Positions 26,785 to 33,237 of a stretch of DNA of 33,237 nucleotides are shown here, piece by piece (position 1 is the stretch's first letter; each line of letters begins with the position of its first letter). Under the pieces are notes generated by a model that worked only from the letters and a program-made list of their open reading frames with translations, was not told where the DNA came from and did not search any database. The translations under genes and the position numbers were made by a program. The DNA comes from an uncultured beta proteobacterium (GTDB taxonomy: Bacteria; Pseudomonadota; Gammaproteobacteria; Burkholderiales; Burkholderiaceae_C). Location of the stretch: NCBI GenBank assembly GCA_903822435.1, contig CAIJPE010000399.1, forward strand, positions 1 through 33,237. The letters are read 5' to 3'.

Positions 26785-27528
26785 TCAATGTCCGAGATAC
26801 ACGTCGATGACCTTGGGGTCGTTCTGCACCTTGTCCATGGTGCCTTCGGCCAGGATCTTTCCCTGGTGCATGACCGTCACTTTGTGGGCGATCTGCTTGA
26901 CTAAGTCCATGTCGTGCTCGATGACGATCACCGCGCGGTTCTTGCAGATGCGCTGCAGCAGCTCGGCCGTCATTTCGCGTTCGCGCGCGCTCATGCCGGC
27001 GATGGGCTCGTCCAGCAGCAACAGCTCGGGGTCCTGCATCAGCAGCATGCCGATCTCCAGCCACTGCTTCTGCCCGTGGCTGAGCAGGCCGGCCTCGGTG
27101 TCGAGCTTGTCACTCAGGTGGATGTCGTCGGCGACCACCTGCACCCGCGCCTTCACTTCGTCGGTGCACTTGAAGCCCAGTGCGCCGAAGACCGAGCGTC
27201 CCTTGGGATAGGACACCTCGAGGTTCTGGAAGACGCTCAGGTTCTCGTAGATCGAAGGCGTCTGAAACTTGCGGCCGATGCCCAGCCGCACCCGCTCGAA
27301 CTCGGCCATCTTGGTGAGTTCGGTGTTCTTGAACTTGATGCTGCCGGCGGCTGCCTTGGTCTTGCCGCAGATCAGGTCCAGCAGCGTGGTCTTGCCCGCG
27401 CCGTTGGGGCCGATGATCACGCGCAACTCGTTCTTGTCGATGTAGAGCGTCAGGGCGTCGATGGCCTTGAAGCCGTCGAAGGAGACGGTCAGGTCTTCCA
27501 CGGCCAGGGCGAAGTCGGTGTTGCTCAT
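26785..27528 (-). CDS. urtD: Urea/short-chain amide ABC transporter ATP-binding protein UrtD
   Basis: A 247-residue ATPase of the LivG/UrtD class. Walker A is IIGPNGAGKTTLLDLICGKT, and GIGRKFQTPSIYENL and the signature LSHGQKQWLEIGML are UrtD-specific variants. Walker B is LLLLDEPIAGMS. The ATG at 27526-27528 was chosen because homology begins just after it (MSNTDFALAVEDLTVSFDGFKA). It begins 32 bp after the urtC stop. Confidence 0.95.
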   Translation of the reverse strand: MSNTDFALAVEDLTVSFDGFKAIDALTLYIDKNELRVIIGPNGAGKTTLLDLICGKTKAAAGSIKFKNTELTKMAEFERVRLGIGRKFQTPSIYENLSVFQNLEVSYPKGRSVFGALGFKCTDEVKARVQVVADDIHLSDKLDTEAGLLSHGQKQWLEIGMLLMQDPELLLLDEPIAGMSAREREMTAELLQRICKNRAVIVIEHDMDLVKQIAHKVTVMHQGKILAEGTMDKVQNDPKVIDVYLGH

Positions 27529-27560
27529 GGTGCGGCTCGGTCGGTTTGACTCGGTGGCGG

Positions 27561-28751
27561 TCAGGCTTGCTGGCGGTGCACGCCCGGCGGAAGCGGAGGC
27601 GCCCCTGCAGCGGGCGCGGATTCGACGCGCGCCGTGGGCGTGCGGGGCGTGCCGTCGGGCCCGGGCTTGGGCGCACGGCGACGGTTCCACCAAGGCACCA
27701 CGTGGCTTTCCCAGAGCCCGGCCAGGCCCATCGGGAAGGCCATGGTCACGCCGATGAACAGCGCGGCCATGAGGAACAGCCACAAGTCGGGGAAGCTTTC
27801 GGAGAAAAAGGTCTTGCCCGCATTCACCAGCAGGGTGCCGTACACCGCGCCGACCAGGCTCATGCGCCCGCCCACGGCGGCAAAGATCACCATCTCGATG
27901 GAAGGCACGATGCCCACGAAGCTCGGGCTCATGAAGCCCACCTGCAGCGAGAACATCGCGCCGCCGATGCCCGCCAGGCCGGCCGCCAGGCAGAAGACGA
28001 AGACACGGAAATTGGCGACGTCGTAACCCGAGAATCGCACGCGGTCTTCCTTGTCGCGCATGGCCAGCAACAAGGTTCCGGCCTTGCCCGTCTGGATCCA
28101 GCGGCACAACAGAATGCTGGCCACCAGCAGGGCCACGCAGCCGTAGTAGAGGATGTACTTGGCCGAGTCGGTGCGGGTGTCCCATCCCAGCACGGTCTTC
28201 AGGTCGGTCATGCCGTTGACGCCGCCCGTGTAGCCTTGCTGGCCAATGATCAGTACCGTGAGAATCAGCGCCACGGCCTGGGTGATGATGGCGAAGTACA
28301 CCCCACCCACCCGGCGCTTGAACATCGCGAAGCTGATGATCCAGGCCAGCAGAATGGGCACCGCCACCACGGCAAACAGCGCGAACGGCAGGTACTTGAA
28401 GGGCACCCACAGGGCAGGCAGAGCGGTGATCTGATTCCAGTCCATGAAGTCAGGAATGCCCGGCGTGGACTGGATCTTGGTGGTGATGGGGTCCGAGGCC
28501 TCGAGCTTCAGGAACATCGCCATCGCGTAGCCGCCCAGGCCGAAGAACACGCCCTGGCCCAGGCTGAGCACGCCGCCATAGCCCCAGAGCATCACCAGAC
28601 CGATGGCCACGAAGGCATAGGTCAGGTACTTGCCCACGAGGTTCAGGCGAAAGATGTCCAGCGACAGCGGCAGAACCACTGCCAGCAGCACGATCAGCAC
28701 CAGCAGGCTCGTCAACTGGTAGCGCTTGATGAGGTCTTTGAGGGCATTCAT
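27561..28751 (-). CDS. urtC: Urea/short-chain amide ABC transporter permease UrtC
   Basis: A 396-residue LivM-type permease with about ten membrane helices. The stretches LWGYGGVLSLGQGVFFGLGGYAM, RVGGVYFAIITQA and GQQGYTGGVNGMTDL are typical of UrtC. The last 40 or so residues form a Pro/Ala/Arg-rich cytoplasmic tail (from WWNRRRAPKPGPDG to the end), longer than usual and of low complexity. It begins 34 bp after urtB. The counterpart in Methylophilus is FmdE or FmdF of the formamide/urea transporter. Confidence 0.95.
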   Translation of the reverse strand: MNALKDLIKRYQLTSLLVLIVLLAVVLPLSLDIFRLNLVGKYLTYAFVAIGLVMLWGYGGVLSLGQGVFFGLGGYAMAMFLKLEASDPITTKIQSTPGIPDFMDWNQITALPALWVPFKYLPFALFAVVAVPILLAWIISFAMFKRRVGGVYFAIITQAVALILTVLIIGQQGYTGGVNGMTDLKTVLGWDTRTDSAKYILYYGCVALLVASILLCRWIQTGKAGTLLLAMRDKEDRVRFSGYDVANFRVFVFCLAAGLAGIGGAMFSLQVGFMSPSFVGIVPSIEMVIFAAVGGRMSLVGAVYGTLLVNAGKTFFSESFPDLWLFLMAALFIGVTMAFPMGLAGLWESHVVPWWNRRRAPKPGPDGTPRTPTARVESAPAAGAPPLPPGVHRQQA

Positions 28752-28785
28752 GGTGCGGGGCTCCGGAGGGCAGGGCTTGGGGGTG

Positions 28786-29700
28786 TCAACGGCGCACCTT
28801 CGAGGCGAACAGGCCTTGCGGGCGGATCATCAAGATCAAGACGATGAGCGAAAGCGTCAGCACCTTGGCCATCGAACCGGCCATGAAGAACTCGGTGATG
28901 GACTGCGTCTGCGCAATGCCGAAGGCCGAGACCACGGTACCCAGGAGACTGGCAGCCCCGCCGAACGTGACGACCAGGAACGAATCGACGATGTAGAGCG
29001 ACCCGGAAGTCGGCCCCGTGGAGCCGATGGTCGTGAAGGCTGCACCGGCCACGCCTGCAATGCCGCAGCCGATGGCAAAGGTCAGCCGGTCGGTCTTCTT
29101 GGTGTCGATGCCGATGGCGTTGGCCATCATTCGGTTGCTCACCGTGGCCCGCACGCGCAGGCCCCACCGGCTCTTGGCCAGCGCGATCAGCACCCCGCCC
29201 GTCACCACGGAGGTCAGGGCCAGCACGAAGAGCCCGTTGATGGGAATGTCGAGGCCAGGTGCCGGCGCCCACGAACCGAGCAGCCACTCAGGCAGCGTGG
29301 GGCTGACTTCCTTCGGTCCGATGAAGGTGCGGAACGACTGCTGTAGCGCCAGACTCACGCCCCAGGTGGCCAGCAGCGTATCCAGCGGCCGCTTGTACAG
29401 GTGCCGGATGAGCGCCCATTCCACCAGCCACCCCACCACGAACGCAATGCAAAACGCCAGCAGCACCGCCAGCGGAAAGTAGTAGGGCACCGTCTTGGGC
29501 GCCAATGTGCTCGCCACGTGCGAACTCAGATAGATGGTGTAGGCGCCGATCGTCATGAACTCGCCATGCGCCATGTTGATCACGCCCATCTGCCCGAAGA
29601 TGATGGCCAACCCCAGGCCCATCAAAAGCAGCACCGCAAACAGGCTCAGCCCCGCGAAGCCCTGCATCAGGCCAATATTTAGCATCTCAGAGAAATTCAT
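28786..29700 (-). CDS. urtB: Urea/short-chain amide ABC transporter permease UrtB
   Basis: A 304-residue LivH-type permease. The motif GLAIIFGQMGVINMAHGEFMTIGAY is diagnostic for UrtB, and later NRMMANAIGIDTKKTDRLTFAIGCGIAG carries the cytoplasmic EAA-like loop. The ATG at 29698-29700 has GGAG upstream and starts MNFSEMLNIGLMQGF. An earlier in-frame ATG exists at 29721 but is less likely. A 151-bp spacer containing a hairpin repeat separates it from urtA. This is common between an abundant binding protein and its permeases. Confidence 0.95.
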   Translation of the reverse strand: MNFSEMLNIGLMQGFAGLSLFAVLLLMGLGLAIIFGQMGVINMAHGEFMTIGAYTIYLSSHVASTLAPKTVPYYFPLAVLLAFCIAFVVGWLVEWALIRHLYKRPLDTLLATWGVSLALQQSFRTFIGPKEVSPTLPEWLLGSWAPAPGLDIPINGLFVLALTSVVTGGVLIALAKSRWGLRVRATVSNRMMANAIGIDTKKTDRLTFAIGCGIAGVAGAAFTTIGSTGPTSGSLYIVDSFLVVTFGGAASLLGTVVSAFGIAQTQSITEFFMAGSMAKVLTLSLIVLILMIRPQGLFASKVRR

Positions 29701-29773
29701 TCCGGCTCCCATGCAGGGCAAATCGAACAGGGACCGCAGACCGGCAATGCCGGTCCGGGTCCTTCAAGCAAAC

Positions 29774-29851
29774 GCCGTGGAACCGGCTCTGCCGGGCCAC
29801 TGGCGTTGCCCCCTTGAGGGGGAAGCGGCGTAAGCCGCTTCGGGGGTGGGC
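29774..29851. repeat. Intergenic hairpin repeat, copy A (between urtA and urtB)
   Basis: About 78 bp starting GCCGTGGAACCGGCTCTGCC. It contains two perfect stems: CCCCC-TTGA-GGGGG (29809-29822) and AAGCGGC-GTAA-GCCGCTT (29823-29840). It directly follows the urtA stop and is related to copy B at 26007-26083, in the same orientation. In the transcript the hairpins could protect the urtA mRNA 3' end or partly terminate, giving more UrtA than permease. Confidence 0.75.
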
Positions 29852-31111
29852 TTATTGATATCCTTTGGGGAACGGATCCGGCTTGATCAACTCAGGCGAC
29901 TCCGACACCACCTTGAACGTGCCATCCGGCATGCCCATGGCGATGCGCGACTTGCTCCACAGGTGGTGGTTGGCGTCGAGCTTGACGTAGCCTTCCGGTG
30001 CGGTCTTCAGTTCGATGCCCACGGCGGATGCGGCCACGACCTTGTCCACGTCGAAGCTTTGCGCTTTCTCCACGGCAGCCTTCCACAGCCACGGACCGAG
30101 GTAACCGGCCTGCGTCACGTCGCCAATGACGGAGTCCTTGCCGTACTTGGCCTTGAATGCGGCCACGAACTTCTTGTTGTTCTCGTTGTCCAGGGTCTGG
30201 AAGTACTTCATCGACGAGTAGAAGCCGGCGAAGTTCTCGCCACCCACGCCGGTCATCTCGTCCTCGGTCACGGCCAGGGTCAGCAGCAGTTGCTTGTCGC
30301 CGGTGATGCCCGCAGCCTTCAGCGCCTTGTAGAAGGCCACGTTGGAGCCGCCCACGACGGCGGTGAAGATGCAGTCGGGCTTGGCCACCTTGATCTTGTT
30401 CATCAGGGAGCCGAAGTTGGTGCTGCCCAGCGGGTAGTACTCTTCGCCGACGACCTTGCCCTTCTGGAAGTTCTCGATGTGCTTGCGCGCGATCTTCATC
30501 GAGGTGCGCGGCCAGATGTAGTCCGAACCGATCAGGAAGAAGGTGCTGGCCTTCTTTTCCTTCTTGGCCCAGTCCAGGCTGTACAGGATCTGCTGGGTGG
30601 CTTCCTGGCCGGTGTAGAACACGTTCTTGCTCTGCTCCAGACCTTCGTAGAAGGTCGGGTAGTACAGCAGGCCGTTTTCCTTCTCGAACACCGGCAGCAC
30701 GGCCTTGCGCGAGGCCGAAGTCCAGCAACCGAACACCGCAGCCACGTGGTCGTTGACCAGCAGCTTCTTGGCCTTTTCGGCGAAGGTCGGCCAGTCGGAG
30801 GCTCCGTCTTCCTTGATGACCTTGATCTTGCGGCCCAGGATGCCGCCCATGGCGTTGATCTGGTCGATGGCCAGTTGCTCGGCCTGGATGGCTCCGGTCT
30901 CGGAGATGGCCATGGTGCCGGTGGCCGAGTGCAGCTGCCCGACCGTGACTTCGGTGTCGGTGATGGCCAGTTTGGTGGTGTTGACCTTGGACGTGGGCGG
31001 GGTCTGAGCCCGGGCCAGCGCCGGCAGGCCGACCAGCGGCAGCGCGGCAGCGCCCTGCAACAGGTGCCGGCGTCGCTGGGACTTCAAGTCGTGATCGCGG
31101 TTCTGGGTCAT
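29852..31111 (-). CDS. urtA: Urea/short-chain amide ABC transporter substrate-binding protein (UrtA/FmdD-like)
   Basis: A 419-residue periplasmic binding protein of the AmiC/UrtA/FmdD group. The N-terminus has a twin-arginine type signal (SQRRRHLLQG, a hydrophobic stretch, then ALARAQ), suggesting Tat export. Family landmarks are VFGCWTSASRKAVLPVFEKE, the ligand-loop region YYPTFYEGLEQSKNVFYTG and FFLIGSDYIWPRTS. The ligand is urea or a short amide; the neighbouring fmdA favours formamide or acetamide as well as urea. The ATG at 31109-31111 has AGGAGAG about 6 bp upstream. It heads the urt-fmd operon, behind a conserved operator. Confidence 0.94.
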   Translation of the reverse strand: MTQNRDHDLKSQRRRHLLQGAAALPLVGLPALARAQTPPTSKVNTTKLAITDTEVTVGQLHSATGTMAISETGAIQAEQLAIDQINAMGGILGRKIKVIKEDGASDWPTFAEKAKKLLVNDHVAAVFGCWTSASRKAVLPVFEKENGLLYYPTFYEGLEQSKNVFYTGQEATQQILYSLDWAKKEKKASTFFLIGSDYIWPRTSMKIARKHIENFQKGKVVGEEYYPLGSTNFGSLMNKIKVAKPDCIFTAVVGGSNVAFYKALKAAGITGDKQLLLTLAVTEDEMTGVGGENFAGFYSSMKYFQTLDNENNKKFVAAFKAKYGKDSVIGDVTQAGYLGPWLWKAAVEKAQSFDVDKVVAASAVGIELKTAPEGYVKLDANHHLWSKSRIAMGMPDGTFKVVSESPELIKPDPFPKGYQ

Positions 31112-31212
31112 GCAGCTCTCTCCTGGGAAGGTGGAAGGGTTTTGATCGGATGCACCACCGCCGTGCAAGACCGCCCGCTAAGGGCCGTGCGATCTGCCGA
31201 TGGCATTCCTGT

Positions 31213-31218
31213 AAGGTA
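31213..31218 (-). promoter_or_regulatory. Candidate -10 element of the urtA promoter
   Basis: TACCTT on the minus strand, 19 nt after the operator at 31238-31258, the same distance as at amiE. It lies about 100 nt before the urtA ATG. No strong -35 box is seen, which fits an activator-dependent promoter. Confidence 0.5.
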
Positions 31219-31237
31219 GGAGAATGAGGGCGCAGGC

Positions 31238-31258
31238 CGAATACGTTATTCGACGTAG
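31238..31258 (-). promoter_or_regulatory. Operator upstream of urtA (TACGT-N6-ACGTA type)
   Basis: On the minus strand it reads CTACGTC-GAAT-AACGTAT-T-CG. The core inverted repeat TACGT-N6-ACGTA is at 31242-31257. Outside the four spacer bases and one flank base it is identical to the amiE site at 20577-20597. It lies between urtA and the divergent NCS1-like sensor gene, so it may influence both. Confidence 0.75.
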
Positions 31259-31343
31259 CCGGGACGTTGCGGGGCTGCTCCAGACTCGCGCGGATCGCCG
31301 TGGAGCGGTTCTTGCAACTGGGATCCCATCCGAAGTACCGATC

Positions 31344-31347
31344 GAGG
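31344..31347 (+). promoter_or_regulatory. Ribosome-binding site deciding the TTG start of the NCS1-like sensor
   Basis: GAGG, 7 nt before the TTG at 31355. The frame is open from the TAG at 31256-31258, and between that stop and the TTG it contains no ATG, GTG or CTG. The TTG with this Shine-Dalgarno sequence is therefore the most plausible start. Confidence 0.6.
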
Positions 31348-31354
31348 CCCCGTT

Positions 31355-33237
31355 TTGGCCACCGCCCCGCAGAAGATCTTCCGCATCCGCCGCGACTACA
31401 ACAGCTGGGTCGCCGACGAGACGCTGGAGGACTACGCCCTGCGGTACACGCCGCGCCATTTCAGGCGCTGGAGCGAGTTCGAGGTGGCCAACACGGCCTT
31501 CGGCGCCACGTCCTTCCTGGCGCTGGAAGCCATTGGCGGCGCCATCGCGCTGAGCTACGGCTTTTCCAACGCGTTGTGGGCCATCCTGGTGGTGGGCCTG
31601 ATCACCTTCCTCACGGGCCTGCCCATCAGCTACTACGCTGCCAAGTACGGCGTCGACATGGACCTGCTCACGCGCGGAGCAGGTTTTGGCTACATCGGCT
31701 CCACGCTCACTTCGCTGGTCTATGCCAGCTTCACGTTCATCTTTTTCGCACTCGAGGCCGCCATCCTGGCGCTGGCCTTGCAGATGGCGCTGGACTGGCC
31801 GCTGGCCGTGTGCTATCTCATTGCATCGCTGGGAGTTCTGCCGCTGGTGGCCTACGGCATCACCTTGATCTCGCGGCTGCAGTTGTGGACGCAACCCATC
31901 TGGATCGTGATGCTGGTGCTGCCTTACGCCTTCGTGGCCATGAACGAGCCGCAGCGCTATGTCGACTTCATGGGCCTCACGGGCAGGGTCAGCGGCAGCG
32001 CCGGCTTCGACCTGCTGATGTTCGGCGCGGCGTCCACGGTGGCCTTTTCGCTGGTGGTCCAGATCGGCGAGCAGGTGGACTACCTGCGCTTCCTTCCCGA
32101 AAAGACGGCCGCCAACCGCGTGCGATGGTGGGCGGCGGTGCTGGTGGCCGGCCCCGGCTGGATCGTTCCGGGCATGCTGAAGATGCTGGGCGGGGCCTTC
32201 CTGGCCTTCCTGGTGCTGCAGCAGCAATGGCCGGTGGACAAGGCCATCGAGCCCACGCACATGTACCTGGCCGGCTTTGCCTATGTCTTCCACGATCCCC
32301 GCTGGGTGCTGGGCGCCACGCTGGTGTTCGTGGTGGTGTCGCAGGTCAAGATCAACCTCACCAACGCCTACGCCGGCTCGCTGGCGTGGTCGAACTTCTT
32401 CGCCCGGCTGACCCACAGCCACCCGGGGCGCGTGGTCTGGCTGGTGTTCAACGTCCTGATTGCCGTGCTGCTGATGACCCTGGGCGTCTTCGAGGCCCTG
32501 GAAAGCGTGCTGGGGCTGTACAGCAACGTCGCCATCGCCTGGGTCGGTGCGCTGGTGGCCGACCTGGTCATCAACAAGCCGCTGGGCCTGAGCCCGAAGC
32601 ACATCGAGTTCAGGCGGGCCTACCTCTACGACATCAACCCCGTGGGCCTGGGCGCCATGCTGATCGCGGCCAGCCTGGCGGTGACGGCCTACACCGGCGT
32701 GGCCGGGCCCGCGGCCCAGGCCTTCGCGCCCTTCATCGCGCTCTTTGCGTCGATGGCCATCTCGCCGCTGCTGGCCTGGTGGACCGGCGGGCGCTACAGC
32801 CTGGCCCGCACCGAGGCGCCGCGCTGGAAGCCCGGCGAGATGGTGCGCTGCAGCGTGTGCGAGAACGCCTTCGAGTCCGATGACATGGCGTCCTGCCCGG
32901 CCTACGGTGCGCCCATCTGCTCGCTGTGTTGCACGCTGGAGTCGCGCTGCCACGACCGCTGCAAGACCGATTCGCGCGTGGCCGAGCAGGTGCGCGCCGC
33001 GCTGGCGGCCTTGCTGCCCGCCCGGCTGTCCATGCGCATCAATTTCCGCGCAGCACACTACCTGGTGGTGCTGGTCTCGCTGACGGCCCTGCTCACCATG
33101 ATCCTGGGCGTGGTCTATGCGCAGCAGGCCGCGCTGGCGGGGCCGGGGGCGGTCGAGCTCCGCACCCCCTTCATGAAGGCGCTGGCGCTGTTGTCGCTGG
33201 CCGGGGCCGTGGGCGCCTGGTGGATCGTGCTGGGCAG
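31355..33237 (+). CDS. NCS1-permease-like membrane protein with Cys cluster, probable sensor histidine kinase N-terminus (partial)
   Basis: The frame stays open to the window end (627 residues seen). It starts MATAPQKIFRIRRDYNSWVA from a TTG with GAGG upstream. Residues of about 15-475 are a multi-helix domain resembling NCS1 (cytosine/purine) permeases: DETLEDYALRYTP, WSEFEVANTAFGATSFLALE and ADLVINKPLGLSPKHIEFRR. Eight cysteines follow in 38 residues (C499, C502, C514, C522, C525, C526, C532, C536; CSVCENAF...CPAYGAPICSLCC), probably a metal site. Two more membrane segments then begin. From memory, proteins of this layout continue into histidine kinase domains, but that part is outside the window. 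It is divergent from urtA and may sense amides or urea to control the shared operators. Confidence 0.75.
   Translation, partial: MATAPQKIFRIRRDYNSWVADETLEDYALRYTPRHFRRWSEFEVANTAFGATSFLALEAIGGAIALSYGFSNALWAILVVGLITFLTGLPISYYAAKYGVDMDLLTRGAGFGYIGSTLTSLVYASFTFIFFALEAAILALALQMALDWPLAVCYLIASLGVLPLVAYGITLISRLQLWTQPIWIVMLVLPYAFVAMNEPQRYVDFMGLTGRVSGSAGFDLLMFGAASTVAFSLVVQIGEQVDYLRFLPEKTAANRVRWWAAVLVAGPGWIVPGMLKMLGGAFLAFLVLQQQWPVDKAIEPTHMYLAGFAYVFHDPRWVLGATLVFVVVSQVKINLTNAYAGSLAWSNFFARLTHSHPGRVVWLVFNVLIAVLLMTLGVFEALESVLGLYSNVAIAWVGALVADLVINKPLGLSPKHIEFRRAYLYDINPVGLGAMLIAASLAVTAYTGVAGPAAQAFAPFIALFASMAISPLLAWWTGGRYSLARTEAPRWKPGEMVRCSVCENAFESDDMASCPAYGAPICSLCCTLESRCHDRCKTDSRVAEQVRAALAALLPARLSMRINFRAAHYLVVLVSLTALLTMILGVVYAQQAALAGPGAVELRTPFMKALALLSLAGAVGAWWIVLG

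Noticed and set aside
31224..31553. ATG-started 109-codon frame at the beginning of the NCS1-like sensor
   Set aside because: It is a different frame from the conserved permease-like protein and is Arg/Pro/Ser-rich. The true frame starts at TTG 31355.

Overview
The window is high-GC DNA (strong G/C at third codon positions) from a betaproteobacterium of the order Burkholderiales, most likely Comamonadaceae-like. The evidence is the gene order (ABC pair, bolA, short-form hisG, hisD, hisC, hisB, hisH), the similarity of the proteins to Burkholderiales families as I know them, and two copies of an intergenic hairpin element of the kind common in Comamonadaceae genomes. I ran no database search.

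Layout. (1) 1-4295, minus strand: histidine biosynthesis genes hisG, hisD, hisC, hisB and the first codons of hisH, tightly packed with overlapping stop/start codons. hisD carries an in-frame C-terminal GNAT acetyltransferase domain. (2) 4384-6377, minus: a BolA-family gene and a two-gene ABC-2 exporter, with a TetR regulator diverging at 6435-7094. (3) 7246-12390, plus: a peptide/opine-type ABC importer (binding protein, two permeases, one double-ATPase). (4) 12351-14519, minus: a FUSC-type membrane protein. (5) 20520 down to 14595, minus: an amide operon with aliphatic amidase amiE, an NCS1 permease (frameshifted here), a MetX-like alpha/beta hydrolase, a CbbQ/NorQ-type AAA+ ATPase and a CbbO/NorD-type VWA protein. 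(6) 20849-24321, plus, divergent from amiE: an unknown membrane-anchored protein, a second and different MoxR-type AAA+ ATPase, and a DUF2201-type protein with an HExxH motif and a VWA domain. (7) 31111 down to 24367, minus: urea/short-chain-amide ABC importer urtABCDE, formamidase fmdA and zinc-ribbon gene fmdB. (8) 31355 to the window end, plus, divergent from urtA: an NCS1-permease-like membrane protein with an eight-cysteine cluster, starting at TTG and running off the edge. I infer that it is the sensory part of a histidine kinase.

How it fits together. Regions 5 to 8 (about 14.6-33.2 kb) look like one amide-utilisation island. The importer brings in urea or short amides, AmiE and FmdA release ammonia from aliphatic amides and formamide, and two AAA+/VWA pairs may mature or reactivate an enzyme. 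The NCS1-like protein could sense the substrate. The strongest new signal is a shared operator. Upstream of both amiE and urtA there is a nearly identical 21-bp site, TACGT-N6-ACGTA with conserved flanks (CTACGTC-N4-AACGTAT-N-CG). It lies in the same orientation and exactly 19 nt before a -10-like hexamer in both cases. This suggests one activator, perhaps a response regulator encoded just beyond the right edge, controls both operons and possibly the divergent genes.

The only gene-poor stretch longer than 300 bases is 20521-20848. It holds the amiE promoter/operator, a possible divergent promoter and a 39-codon orphan signal-peptide ORF. I saw no tRNA, rRNA, CRISPR array or insertion sequence.
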